From: Candidatus Fokinia solitaria | GTDB lineage: Bacteria > Pseudomonadota > Alphaproteobacteria > Rickettsiales > Midichloriaceae | Reading direction: 5' to 3' | NCBI GenBank assembly: GCA_943325105.2 | Contig: CALPOD020000002.1 | Span: forward strand, 1-64,000 | Length of the DNA: 64,000 nucleotides | Part shown: positions 53,501-62,093 of the stretch, piece after piece | How positions within the stretch are numbered: the first letter of the stretch is position 1 | Layout: each line of letters starts with the position of its first letter | Notes under the pieces: model-generated | What the model saw: only the letters and a program-made list of their open reading frames with translations | Databases searched by the model: none | What the model was told of the DNA's origin: nothing | Position numbers and translations under genes: made by a program

Positions 53501-55253
53501 TGATTATAGTAATGATCTCATATCAAAAGGTGGTGGAATATTCCTCAGAAGTGCAAAAGCAATTACTTTAAATGATGAAATCAGAAGTGCTTTGAGTCTT
53601 GATAAAAAAGTTGAAACAATGAGTCCAGATGATTTAATTAAAGCAATTTTAAAAGCACCTGTGGATTTGTTATGGAATGGAGGAATAGGAACTTATGTTA
53701 AATCATTTATAGAAAGTAATGAACAAATAGGTGATAAAGCAAATGATAATCTAAGGATTAATGGTAAAGAATTAAGGTGTAAGGTAGTTGGGGAAGGTGG
53801 AAATTTAGGTTTTACACAGCTAGGAAGGATTGAATATGCACATAATAATGGTCACATTAACACAGACGCTATTGATAATTCTGGTGGAGTGGATTGTTCA
53901 GATCATGAAGTTAATCTCAAAATAGCATTTTCTCCAATTATTGCAGAAAATAAACTTACTGTTAACGAGAGGAATTTAATTCTTGCTGAAATGTCAGATG
54001 AAGTTTGTTCATTAGTGCTAAAAGATAATAGATTACAAACTCAAATCCTTTCAATTGAGTCTGAACAAGCAAAGGATCAAATATGGGAACATAACTGGTT
54101 AATAAACCATCTTGAAAGCAAAGGAGAGCTTAATAGAGAAGTTGAAAAACTCCCTTCAAAAGAAGATTTCTATAAAATGCTTTTAAACAATACCCCACTT
54201 ACAAAACCTGAATTATGCGTGGTTCTTGCATATTCAAAAAATTCAGCAATCAGAATTCTTTCAGAAAGTAATGAAATAAGTACACTGTTTGAAAGCGAGC
54301 CTTATCGTAGTTTGTATTATGAGTATTTCCCAAAAAGATTAAGGGGAGATAAAAAATATTATCAATATTTAGAAAATCACAGATTAAGGGATCAAATAAT
54401 GGTGACTGTTCTTGTAAATGATTTGATAAATACTATGGGCTGCACTTATTTCCATCTTATGACTGAAAAACAAGGTATTAAACCGATGGTATTAATTAAA
54501 GCATTTTGTATTGTGAAATACAGTTTATGTATTAATGATGAGTGGGAGATGATTGAGAATCTCAAAGGGAAAATCAGTGGTGAAGCGCAATTAAAGTTAT
54601 TTAAGATAATGCAAGTGATGATTTCAAGAAATATATCTTGGCTCAGTCACAATAAAATCTCTGAGATTACTGGAGAAAAAAATGAATATGAAGCAATCAA
54701 GTCTATGATAAAACAGTTAACTTCTAAAGTAGAGTATTCTAATGGTAATTCAGATGAAGGGAAGCTAATATGTAGCATATTAGGGGAGGTCAAGATTCCA
54801 GAAATATTAATACCATTTGTAGTAAATATTCAACTTTCATATTTTGCACTTGATATATTCTTTGCAGCTCAACAAAATAATATAAATGCTGAACAAGTAT
54901 CTTATATATATAAACTTTTAAGAAAGAAATTAAAATTTGATATTATGAATACTAGGATTGCCGGTCTATTTTTTGGTATGAAATATGAATCTAAGATAGC
55001 TATAATGATAGTTGTAAGGGGATTGGAATCATTGTTGATGAGAATAGCCGTGTCATATATAAAACGCATTGGTGAAGATAAAATTATGACTGATAATTTA
55101 CATAATTTACATAAAGTATGTGAAAATAATTCTGTAGATCACTATCTAGGCTTTTGGGATGAAGCTGAGAATGAAAATAATTGGTCAACAGAGAATGATA
55201 TTTTATCTTTCCTAGTCATTCTTAAAAAACAGTTACGTACACTTATAAAATAA
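50532..55253 (+). CDS. gdh: NAD-specific glutamate dehydrogenase, large (about 180 kDa) type
   Basis: Oxidative deamination of glutamate to 2-oxoglutarate, feeding host-derived glutamate into the TCA cycle. The 1573-residue protein has the long N-terminal regulatory (ACT-like) region, then the catalytic core with FEGIHLRGGKVARGGIRWSD (about 753-772), LMKAQMTKNSVIVPVGSKGG (about 783-802), and the NAD-binding part with GIGDMSGDVFGNGML and LLWNGGIGTYVKS. Length is as expected for this class (about 1600). It converges on murF with a 2-base gap. Confidence 0.95.
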   Translation: MQKSQNEFGKATFEDFQFVLKEDFTSGNTLDEIILQQSIQSIFKLFQQKDYKDFKIEIESFDAEIVILKIVSNDCAFIVDSTINAIKKENIEILYMSIPVFKVERNQDGKLETFDNASKDTQNSKNEAVSLFVLRVASKLDITTLKSKLEIILQCVFAVNQDWQLAKNLMNNLRADIAKQNSQSNINEFLEWLSQNNFIFIATCSGEITNNKIIYSEKTFSGLLRTEQYKIDDFVESNILKTLDNNQDIGIIFKRTTILSNVHRGSNMEVIYIRRGNVLNALIGFFTSAVYHQNVMNIPIVNNKINDALEQHHHLEKSGYIIKEVIAELQNYPRAELFQMTTAGIYELTVCLVSVILFPRVKIFVRNDHNSDFRSVLIFIPKDKFSMDLHSKIEKIVCEKMFVQSFKRYVHISERSLMTIQLIVKINEHIEYNLDEIEKAIESLTWTWKDLLKELLYKKYTNKVSEDKLLVFNNAFDNEYVVTNSAEQAVEDIANIELMSTKNQDKLFKFVISDSGCYFRIYSRNNRIEISDLLPAIENTGFAVVDIIIYNIKTEYADISDIFFIHQLDVRPKYQVQFNKEHLKSNLEMLLENSLAYSKVDQDKFNSLILYAGISLQEVVVCRIYGRYLKQLSVNYDIDFIIQTLVDNPAITSNLVKLFNHKFSNLSESSANLENGVKNIKAEILENLTKIESAAADKILRCYLEVIDATKRTNFFYSNDFEYISVKIASSEISFAPLPKPFMEIFVYSTRFEGIHLRGGKVARGGIRWSDRYLDYRTEVLGLMKAQMTKNSVIVPVGSKGGFIVKTVQQNDRERFLQEGIECYKTFLKGLLDITDNFEGSEIIKTKNSVCWDDLDPYLVVAADKGTATFSDNANALALEYGFWLGDAFASGGSAGYDHKKLGITSRGAWISVLQHFNMFGINPHEQEIKVVGIGDMSGDVFGNGMLMSDKIRLVAAFNHMHIFIDPNPNASKGFIERQRLFNQPRSQWSDYSNDLISKGGGIFLRSAKAITLNDEIRSALSLDKKVETMSPDDLIKAILKAPVDLLWNGGIGTYVKSFIESNEQIGDKANDNLRINGKELRCKVVGEGGNLGFTQLGRIEYAHNNGHINTDAIDNSGGVDCSDHEVNLKIAFSPIIAENKLTVNERNLILAEMSDEVCSLVLKDNRLQTQILSIESEQAKDQIWEHNWLINHLESKGELNREVEKLPSKEDFYKMLLNNTPLTKPELCVVLAYSKNSAIRILSESNEISTLFESEPYRSLYYEYFPKRLRGDKKYYQYLENHRLRDQIMVTVLVNDLINTMGCTYFHLMTEKQGIKPMVLIKAFCIVKYSLCINDEWEMIENLKGKISGEAQLKLFKIMQVMISRNISWLSHNKISEITGEKNEYEAIKSMIKQLTSKVEYSNGNSDEGKLICSILGEVKIPEILIPFVVNIQLSYFALDIFFAAQQNNINAEQVSYIYKLLRKKLKFDIMNTRIAGLFFGMKYESKIAIMIVVRGLESLLMRIAVSYIKRIGEDKIMTDNLHNLHKVCENNSVDHYLGFWDEAENENNWSTENDILSFLVILKKQLRTLIK

Positions 55254-55255
55254 TG

Positions 55256-56728
55256 TTATTGACAGTGCTTTTGTATAGCGCTGCATATTTTAGACATTTG
55301 CATACTGAATGACCCCTTGATCATTATGAAGTCGAAGGGCTGTATATGATTGATAATATTTTGTGACATTTCATCTGAGGTTTCAAACCATAGACCTTTC
55401 TGATGATCTGGAAGTATTTGAAATAGTTCATACATTCTCTTTCCAATACAAAAAACCTTATCGATTTTATTATCTGTAATATTCTTTACAAGCTCTCTGT
55501 GCATCTTTAACTCATCTTCACCTAATTCTAACATATCGCCTAAGATAGCTATCTTTCTCTTATATTCAGAAAGTTGAAAGTTTTGAGAAAGTCTGTTGAG
55601 TGCTGCAGCAACAGATGTTGGATTAGCATTATATGAATCATCTAGAACCTTTATATCAAATTTTTGGTAGTGTATTGTACCACCTCTTGTTTTTAATCCA
55701 TGAAATGATTTAAGTGCATTCATTGCTATAACGATTTTTTCCAGATCTAAATCATGTGCCAAAGAATATACTAACAATGATGAAAATACAGCCATACTAT
55801 TGACAATAAATTCATTGCCAATACACCCTATTTTATATTTTACTTTACCATTGATACCTTCATTAGATTCATATTTTAAGCTTACTAACGTATGGTATGA
55901 ATTTGAGTCAATTTTTAGTATTTCATATCCTATCAGAGTTATTTTAAAATCTGCAGTGATGTTATTTTTAGATTGACTATATCCAAATATTTTTAAATTT
56001 GATTTGTCATCTGCAATCTTAAGGATTGTGTCGATGTGTGGGCTATCGAAATTCACTATCAAAGAACTATTATCTGGCATTCCTTCAACGATTTCAGCCT
56101 TTGCAGCTGCTATTTCATCAAGTCCACTAAAATATTCCAAATGTGCTGGAGCTATGCTTGTGATGATTCCAATGTTTGGTTTTAAAATTTTACTTAGATA
56201 TGATATTTCACCTGGAGCACTCATTCCTAATTCAAAGATACCACACTTGAGGTTCTCATCATCAATATTCGCAATCGACAATGGTAATCCATATTCATTG
56301 TTTTTATTACCATCAGTTGCATAAGTGTTACCAATCAATTTATCAAAAACGATTTTTAGCATCTCCTTTGTAGTTGTTTTACCAACACTACCTGTAACAC
56401 CTATAAAGGTACTATTTTTATATTTGATGTTTCTATTGTATTTCGCAAGCTGTACTAATCCATCTTGATAAGTATCATTAACAATTACAAACTTATCTTT
56501 GAATTGATAACAGTTATGTGGAATAGCATTTACAATGCAAAATGCTGCACCATTTTCAATAGCTTGTTTAGCAAATGTACTGCCATCGTTATTAGGGCCT
56601 TTTATCCCAATAAATATATCACCTTCTTTTACTTCTCTGCTGTCTATTTTGACTGAATTATAACAAGCTGATGATAAACCTTGGAACTCTTTATTTAAAG
56701 CTGTTATTAGATCATTTAAAGTCCACAT
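55256..56728 (-). CDS. murF: UDP-MurNAc-tripeptide--D-alanyl-D-alanine ligase
   Basis: Adds D-Ala-D-Ala to UDP-MurNAc-tripeptide. Seen: SRxVKEGDIFIGIKG-type N-terminal domain (30-44), the P-loop GVTGSVGKTTTKE (110-122), GNKNNEYGLPLS and the DDSYNANPTSV ligase motif. Length (490) is normal. Its substrate dipeptide would come from the Ddl encoded at the right edge, and its product goes to MraY at the left edge. Confidence 0.96.
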   Translation of the reverse strand: MWTLNDLITALNKEFQGLSSACYNSVKIDSREVKEGDIFIGIKGPNNDGSTFAKQAIENGAAFCIVNAIPHNCYQFKDKFVIVNDTYQDGLVQLAKYNRNIKYKNSTFIGVTGSVGKTTTKEMLKIVFDKLIGNTYATDGNKNNEYGLPLSIANIDDENLKCGIFELGMSAPGEISYLSKILKPNIGIITSIAPAHLEYFSGLDEIAAAKAEIVEGMPDNSSLIVNFDSPHIDTILKIADDKSNLKIFGYSQSKNNITADFKITLIGYEILKIDSNSYHTLVSLKYESNEGINGKVKYKIGCIGNEFIVNSMAVFSSLLVYSLAHDLDLEKIVIAMNALKSFHGLKTRGGTIHYQKFDIKVLDDSYNANPTSVAAALNRLSQNFQLSEYKRKIAILGDMLELGEDELKMHRELVKNITDNKIDKVFCIGKRMYELFQILPDHQKGLWFETSDEMSQNIINHIQPFDFIMIKGSFSMQMSKICSAIQKHCQ

Positions 56729-56836
56729 AATCTATGTAAAAATTTTAGTTTGATTTGATATATTAAAGCTGTTATGGTATCATTTATGTGATCTTAAAGT
56801 CAAAAAAACAAATAAATTCTAAAAATATTTTTCTAC

Positions 56837-58045
56837 ATGGATAAAAAAACTCGTGGAAGCTCAGATATCAATTGGTCAATTTGCTCGGTACTTATATTAT
56901 TGCCAGTTCTCATCACATTTGGGTTTATAAAATACTGTTTTGAATATGGTTGTGGCTGGAAAGAAGCAGTTCTTGGAATTGTTTCATATTATATGGCAAA
57001 TATATCAGTAGGTATAGGTACACATAGACTTTGGACACATGGTTCATATAAAACAACTAAGGTTGTTGAGTTTATCTTAATGATAATTAACTCAGGAACA
57101 TTACAAGGCCCTGTTTTAGGATGGGTTTCTGCTCATAAACGTCATCATGCTTATGGTGATACTGAAAATGATCCTTATACACCTTTGAAGTATAAAAATA
57201 AGTTTAAAGGATTCTTATGGGCTCACATAGGATGGATGTTAGTTGGTGATTATCTTGCAGCAAAAATAGACAAAAATACTATGTCTACTCTTGGTAAGAA
57301 TAAAATGTTCACATGGCAAGTCAAACATTATGTAAAGATTGCAGTCTTTATGAATATCATTCCTCCAATGATTTTTGGATGGTGTGTTTTTGCTGAAATA
57401 TCTTTACAGTCAACTCTTGCAGGATTGTTAACTGTTGGCTTTGCAAGAGCATTACAGCAGCAAATGACATTTTGTGTAAACTCATTGCTACATGTTTGTG
57501 GATCAAAAAAATATACAAGTGATTCATCTGGTGATATTTGGTGGTTATTTGTATTCCTATTAGGTGAAAACTGGCACAATTTCCATCATGCATTCCCTAG
57601 AGACTATAGAAATGGGCATAAGTGGTATCATGGTGACTTCCATAAATTGATTATTCTTTTAATGTCGAAATGTGGTCTTGCTTGGGATTTGGTAGAAACA
57701 TCAGAAGAAAGAATTGCTGCTAAAATGAGTGAGATAAATTCTAATATCAAAAACGATTATCAGATGAAACTTGCAGACGTTGAAATAATAGCCATAAGAC
57801 TTGCAAATTTAGCTAAACAAAAAGTTATGATGTTGGAGAAATCTGCTTCTGAAATGGTTGATTCTATGACCAATAAAACTAAGATAAAGTTCCACCAAAT
57901 AGAGGAATCAGCTATGAATCTTGCAATAAGCATAAAAGCTATTATTGCAGAATCAGAAGTAATTTCTTCTAAGATTGTGAATGCTCAAATAAAGAAATTA
58001 AAGGCTTTACAAAGAGCAGCAGAGAATGTTGGACTAACAATTTAA
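56837..58045 (+). CDS. Acyl-CoA/acyl-lipid fatty acid desaturase with long helical C-terminal tail
   Basis: Membrane di-iron desaturase introducing a double bond (delta-9 type) into fatty acyl chains with O2. Membrane spans flank three histidine boxes: HRLWTH (63-68), HKRHH (100-104) and HNFHH (about 247-251). The family usually ends near residue 290; here about 115 more residues (288-402) form a charged, Ala/Ile/Lys-rich helical tail with no known domain. A small lipoprotein gene follows by 10 bases. Confidence 0.88.
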   Translation: MDKKTRGSSDINWSICSVLILLPVLITFGFIKYCFEYGCGWKEAVLGIVSYYMANISVGIGTHRLWTHGSYKTTKVVEFILMIINSGTLQGPVLGWVSAHKRHHAYGDTENDPYTPLKYKNKFKGFLWAHIGWMLVGDYLAAKIDKNTMSTLGKNKMFTWQVKHYVKIAVFMNIIPPMIFGWCVFAEISLQSTLAGLLTVGFARALQQQMTFCVNSLLHVCGSKKYTSDSSGDIWWLFVFLLGENWHNFHHAFPRDYRNGHKWYHGDFHKLIILLMSKCGLAWDLVETSEERIAAKMSEINSNIKNDYQMKLADVEIIAIRLANLAKQKVMMLEKSASEMVDSMTNKTKIKFHQIEESAMNLAISIKAIIAESEVISSKIVNAQIKKLKALQRAAENVGLTI

Positions 58046-58055
58046 TTTATTTTAA

Positions 58056-58307
58056 ATGATGCGATTCAAAACTACATTACTTTGTTTTTTTATAGCAATT
58101 TCACTAACTGCTTGTGGAGGTAATGTAAAAAAAAGAAATAATTGGCAGAAAGAAGAAGATTTCAAAGATCGCAGAGTTATTTATTATAATGAATTTGTTG
58201 CAAGTGGTGGGATGGTAAAAGACTCACCTGAAGATCAGGTCAATTATGTTAAAAGAGAAATACAAAATTCTCTAAATCAAGGGACTGTGATAAAACAGAT
58301 AAAATAA
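58056..58307 (+). CDS. Small unknown lipoprotein
   Basis: An 83-residue protein with a type II signal sequence and lipobox LTAC, Cys at about residue 20, followed by GG and a basic stretch. The mature part is hydrophilic. I recognise no domain. It probably shares a transcript with the desaturase and could be an envelope lipoprotein. Confidence 0.65.
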   Translation: MMRFKTTLLCFFIAISLTACGGNVKKRNNWQKEEDFKDRRVIYYNEFVASGGMVKDSPEDQVNYVKREIQNSLNQGTVIKQIK

Positions 58308-58371
58308 CCCTCAAAAAAAGTTCTCTGTAGCTTTTTCCGTGCTATACTCACAATAAAATGATTGATTCAAA

Positions 58372-59991
58372 ATGATTCAAGGAAATCACATAGCACTTGC
58401 AAGGAAATACCGCCCTCAATCTCTTTTAGAAATAGCAGGGCAAGAAGTCCTAATCACAACAATTAGAAACGCACTTACACTTAAAAGACTTCCACAAGCA
58501 ATATTGCTTACTGGTACTCGTGGCATAGGTAAGACAACAACTGCAAGAGTTATAGCAAAATATTTGAACTGCATCGAAATCCAAAATGGCAATAAAACAG
58601 ATTGTTGTAATATTTGTGAAAGCTGTATTGCAATAAATAATTGTTCTCATCCAGATGTGTTGGAATTTGATGCTGCAAGTAAAACAAGTGTAAGTGATAT
58701 ACGTGAAATAATTGAAAGTGTACAATATAGCCCTATCAAATCTAAAAATAAATTTTACATTATAGATGAAGTACATATGTTGTCGAACAGTGCATTTAAT
58801 GCACTTCTCAAAACTCTTGAAGAACCTCCATCACATGTAAGGTTTATTCTTGCAACCACAGAAGAAAGTAAATTACCATTAACTATTATTTCTAGATGTT
58901 TGCAGTTCAGATTGAAGCCAATTAAGTATCAAACCATTGCTAGAAGGTGTAATGATATTATTAATAAGGAGGGATACTCTGCAGAAGATAATGTTATAGA
59001 TATGATTGCTAAGGCAGGTAATGGATCAATGAGAGATGCTCTTTCAATATTAGATGGAGCTATAGTATTTTGTGCCGATGATACAAAAAAACTATTGCTA
59101 TCAAATGTCATTGAATTACTTGGATATAAGCATCATGAAGCCATGAATTCTGCATTTGATTTACTATGTGTAGGTGATTTAAATGGTTGTTTAGAGAAAG
59201 TCAGAGAGCTTTATGATTTTGGAGTTGATCCGATAACAATGGCTACTGATATCTTAAATATTATACATGATATAACTACACAAAAAGTATCAGGAAAATC
59301 AATTAACATCGAAACAGCATTTTTGCTTCGTGCTTGGCATATTTTGAGTGAGACTATAGTGCAAATGAAGAATACTGGTGATCAAATGATGCAGTTTGAG
59401 ATGGCGCTTATTAAGCTTGCACATGTCAATACATCCGATTTACCAGAAAAAATCCTTGAAGAAACAACTAATGAGCTTTCATCTACCACAGGGCAAAGAG
59501 AAGTTAATAATGTTATGGCAATGCTTATAGCAAAATCTCATGAAGATTTGCCTGCAGTCCAAAAGATCAAATTCTTAGATCCTCAAAGTAATTTTTTGAC
59601 ATTGAGTGATAACTTAAAAAAGTTTAATAATTTAAGGGTATTATTAGCATTTTTACTTGATATAGGTGAAGCAGTTCTATACCATAGACTAAGCTCTGTC
59701 ATTAAGATTGTTGCACTCGATAACTGCAAACAACATATGGTGATAGACTGTAAGATCAATACTGAGGTTATAGAAAAAATAAGAGAAGGACTTGAAAGAG
59801 TGACATGTGTTAAATGGCAAGTGTCTTTTAAGGAAAATTCTGATGCAATAACATATTCTGATTTTTTGACTTTAGTTGATAAACAACATGAGAAAGCTCT
59901 ATTGCAAACAGATATTGTACAATATATACTCTCGAGTTTTAATGACTTTAAAGTTGACAAAATAACTTTAAATAACAATTATATTAACTAA
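58372..59991 (+). CDS. dnaX: DNA polymerase III subunit gamma/tau
   Basis: Clamp-loader ATPase. Seen: LARKYRPQSLLEIAGQE (9-25), Walker A TGTRGIGKTTT (47-57), the zinc cysteines C67, C79, C82 and C85, DEVHMLSNSAFNALLKTLEE and the sensor SRC region. The 539 residues include a tau-like C-terminal domain. An A AAA AAG slippery heptamer lies in frame at 59616-59622; a -1 shift there would add one Val codon and stop, giving a 418-residue gamma-like form. ybaB follows by 5 bases, as in many bacteria. Confidence 0.95.
   Translation: MIQGNHIALARKYRPQSLLEIAGQEVLITTIRNALTLKRLPQAILLTGTRGIGKTTTARVIAKYLNCIEIQNGNKTDCCNICESCIAINNCSHPDVLEFDAASKTSVSDIREIIESVQYSPIKSKNKFYIIDEVHMLSNSAFNALLKTLEEPPSHVRFILATTEESKLPLTIISRCLQFRLKPIKYQTIARRCNDIINKEGYSAEDNVIDMIAKAGNGSMRDALSILDGAIVFCADDTKKLLLSNVIELLGYKHHEAMNSAFDLLCVGDLNGCLEKVRELYDFGVDPITMATDILNIIHDITTQKVSGKSINIETAFLLRAWHILSETIVQMKNTGDQMMQFEMALIKLAHVNTSDLPEKILEETTNELSSTTGQREVNNVMAMLIAKSHEDLPAVQKIKFLDPQSNFLTLSDNLKKFNNLRVLLAFLLDIGEAVLYHRLSSVIKIVALDNCKQHMVIDCKINTEVIEKIREGLERVTCVKWQVSFKENSDAITYSDFLTLVDKQHEKALLQTDIVQYILSSFNDFKVDKITLNNNYIN
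59616..59646 (+). promoter_or_regulatory. Possible -1 ribosomal frameshift site in dnaX
   Basis: AAAAAAG at 59616-59622 is in the phase required for -1 slippage (A AAA AAG). After slipping, the next codons are GTT and TAA. A 7-bp stem (59625-59631 with 59640-59646) starts 2 bases downstream. E. coli dnaX has the same heptamer, one sense codon and a stop. The stem is AT-only, so its strength is doubtful. Confidence 0.45.
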
Positions 59992-59996
59992 ATTTT

Positions 59997-60299
59997 ATGG
60001 ATATACAACAGATCATGAAGAAGGCTCAAGACCTTCAAAACAAGATGCAAAAAGCACAACAAGAACTTGAACATATTGAAGTTACTGGTACTGCAGGAGG
60101 TGGTAACTATTCAGTAAAAATCACTTTGAATGGCAAGGGAATAGCAAAAAAATGTGAAGTTGATCAGACGCTTATGGATGATAAAAGCATGTTAGAAGAT
60201 TTAATTGTAGCTGCATTTAATAATGCAAAAAACAAATTAGATGAAACTGTCAGCAATAAAATGCAGAGCCTTGGTATTTCACCTGATATGTTAGGGTGA
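59997..60299 (+). CDS. ybaB: YbaB/EbfC-family nucleoid-associated protein
   Basis: Small dimeric DNA-binding protein. The 100 residues show the family pattern MKKAQDLQNKMQKAQQELE, then TGTAGGGNYSVKITLNGKG and a C-terminal KMQSLGISPDMLG. It is 5 bases after dnaX; recR, the usual third gene, is missing here. Confidence 0.94.
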   Translation: MDIQQIMKKAQDLQNKMQKAQQELEHIEVTGTAGGGNYSVKITLNGKGIAKKCEVDQTLMDDKSMLEDLIVAAFNNAKNKLDETVSNKMQSLGISPDMLG

Positions 60300-60317
60300 T
60301 TATTAAAAAAACGAACA

Positions 60318-60797
60318 TTATTCTTCAAGATCATCACTTGTCTCTACTGTGATGACTTTGTTATGCAATTTTTCAAATTTTTCATGCTCTTCTTGTGCTT
60401 CTATACACATTCTAGCTATCGGCCTAGCTCTTAACCTCTCAACTCCTATTTCCTCACCAGTTTGTTCGCAATATCCATAAGATCCATTTTCAATCCTTTC
60501 AAGCGCTGAATCAATTTGGTTTATTAGTTTACGAAGTCTGTTTCTATTGCGAAGTTCCAAGTTGATATCAGTTTCAGCTGTCGCTCTATCACTTAGATCA
60601 GGTTCATCTAGTGTTTCTGCTTTTAAATGCTCTACCGTATCAGCAGACTCTTTCTGAAGGGCAGATCTCCAAGCTAATAGTCTGTTTCTAAAAAATGCCA
60701 ACTGTTTATCAGACATATACTCTTCATTACGATTTGGTATGTAATCATCTGCCAGCACTATATCGTCAAGTTTATGTGTTTGTGTTGTTATTTGCAT
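60318..60797 (-). CDS. dksA: DksA/TraR-family transcription regulator
   Basis: RNA polymerase secondary-channel regulator that works with ppGpp. The 159-residue protein has the coiled coil with DLSDRATAETD and the zinc-finger fold region GSYGYCEQTGEEIGVERLRA, then ARPIARMCIEAQEEHE. Only two of the four zinc cysteines remain (C-x2-T and C-x2-A), as in the alphaproteobacterial form that does not need zinc. Length is normal. Confidence 0.93.
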   Translation of the reverse strand: MQITTQTHKLDDIVLADDYIPNRNEEYMSDKQLAFFRNRLLAWRSALQKESADTVEHLKAETLDEPDLSDRATAETDINLELRNRNRLRKLINQIDSALERIENGSYGYCEQTGEEIGVERLRARPIARMCIEAQEEHEKFEKLHNKVITVETSDDLEE

Positions 60798-60850
60798 ATC
60801 TTCTAATAATTATAGTATTTGTTAAATTGACAACTTTAAGTGTATAAAAT

Positions 60851-61477
60851 TTAAACGTTTTTTGCAATAGAAATTGCAATTTTCGTAATAGATTTTACTA
60901 ACATATTGAAGTAAAAATATCCACATATTTTTTCTGTATTGTACTGAATACCAATGTTTAGATGCTCTAACTCATCATGCATAAATTGTTTGATTTTACT
61001 ATATAATTCATGCAATAAAATATTGTTATTTAGTTTTTTATTTTTATCGATTATATTTTTAACAATCTGTAGTTGCTCATTATAATGATGACCTATAATA
61101 TCCTCTACACCTACTGTCAATGCCATAGCACTTTTTTCACCAACAATTCCAGTTAGATATCCAGTGAGAAATCCAAATACAGACCATACAGGAAGCATAA
61201 GGCTAGGTCTGGATTTTCTCACATTCATTAAATTTTGAAAGAATTCATAGTGTGGAATTTCACTATCATACATTTTCTGTAGAATATTGATCAGTCTATC
61301 ATATTTTGTATCATTGAATTTCCTGCATAATTTTTTTAAATGTTTTGTTGCAAGAATTTGTCCTTGATATATTTTTTGTGCACCATATTCACCACTATGA
61401 TCTACTCTAATAATCTCATCAATGATCTTTTCATGAGGTTTATCACCTGGGAGATAAGAATTATTGCTTATATGCAT
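60851..61477 (-). CDS. coq7: Coq7-type demethoxyubiquinone hydroxylase
   Basis: Di-iron monooxygenase for a late O2-dependent step of ubiquinone synthesis. All ligands of the ferritin-like fold are visible: RVDHSGEYGAQKIYQGQ (24-40), EIPHYEFF, GVEDIIGHHYNEQL and DELEHLN. Length (208) is normal. It overlaps the upstream unknown gene by 17 bases. Together with UbiB and NuoJ-N it indicates aerobic respiration. Confidence 0.95.
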   Translation of the reverse strand: MHISNNSYLPGDKPHEKIIDEIIRVDHSGEYGAQKIYQGQILATKHLKKLCRKFNDTKYDRLINILQKMYDSEIPHYEFFQNLMNVRKSRPSLMLPVWSVFGFLTGYLTGIVGEKSAMALTVGVEDIIGHHYNEQLQIVKNIIDKNKKLNNNILLHELYSKIKQFMHDELEHLNIGIQYNTEKICGYFYFNMLVKSITKIAISIAKNV

Positions 61478-61952
61478 AATTATTGACAGTGTTATTATTA
61501 TTTGGGTATGTATTTAATTTATTCTCGTATGCAGTCTCCAATATTTTTGCAGCTGATTTAACTAGCTCTTTTTCATTTAGCATTTTATAATCTAAATTAA
61601 AACTGCAAAATGATGGCCTGTATTGATGAATAATGATATTTAGAAAAAGCTTTGATGCTACCCTATCTTCTTTATACAAAAACTCAGTTATTCTTTTATA
61701 TTCTTGCCTTCTTTCATAAACAGTTACATCATCATATTTTGAAACCTCTCTACCAGGTATTCTATTGATATTGTATGCTTGTACTGTAGGTAATCCGAAG
61801 TTGATAGTGTATAGCCATCTAAGTCTCAAAGCAAGTCTATGCTGTTTAAAACTAATTAGACCAATTTGTAAACATAAATCGATTGGCTCTACAGTAGAAT
61901 TCTTATTTTGAATAAAGTCATGATAGATTTTTGGTCTGCCTTTTTTAATCAT
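61461..61952 (-). CDS. Conserved protein of unknown function, coupled to coq7
   Basis: A 163-residue protein starting MIKKGRPKIYHDF and containing EPIDLCLQIGLISFKQHRLALRLRWLY. It resembles an uncharacterised alphaproteobacterial family that starts with a KKGRPK motif and shares LDLCL...HxxGxxLRWLYT; this is from memory. The later half is helical, ending in an Asn-rich tail. The overlap of 17 bases with coq7 shows coupling. Function unknown. Confidence 0.65.
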   Translation of the reverse strand: MIKKGRPKIYHDFIQNKNSTVEPIDLCLQIGLISFKQHRLALRLRWLYTINFGLPTVQAYNINRIPGREVSKYDDVTVYERRQEYKRITEFLYKEDRVASKLFLNIIIHQYRPSFCSFNLDYKMLNEKELVKSAAKILETAYENKLNTYPNNNNTVNNYAYKQ

Positions 61953-62032
61953 ATTGAATTTTTACTTTGTTTTACTTAAGTGTAATCAATTTTTGATGAC
62001 CTTGGAAGTACATTATTATCTAAGTTTATTGG

Positions 62033-62061
62033 TTGACTACAAAAATTCGTAGTGATATCAT
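62033..62061 (+). promoter_or_regulatory. Sigma70 promoter for hemJ-ddl
   Basis: TTGACT at 62033-62038, a 17-bp spacer and TATCAT at 62056-62061. Transcription would start near 62068, which favours the ATG at 62094 over that at 62067 as the hemJ start. Confidence 0.45.
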
Positions 62062-62093
62062 CCACAATGAATTTTAAAAGTCAATTTTTCAAT

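Noticed and set aside
58450-58776. Reverse-strand frame inside dnaX
   Set aside because: It lies within the conserved ATPase and zinc region of dnaX and has low-complexity aromatic composition typical of antisense frames.
60318-60797. Missing zinc cysteines in DksA as a defect
   Set aside because: Alphaproteobacterial DksA proteins commonly lack the full four-Cys set and still fold.
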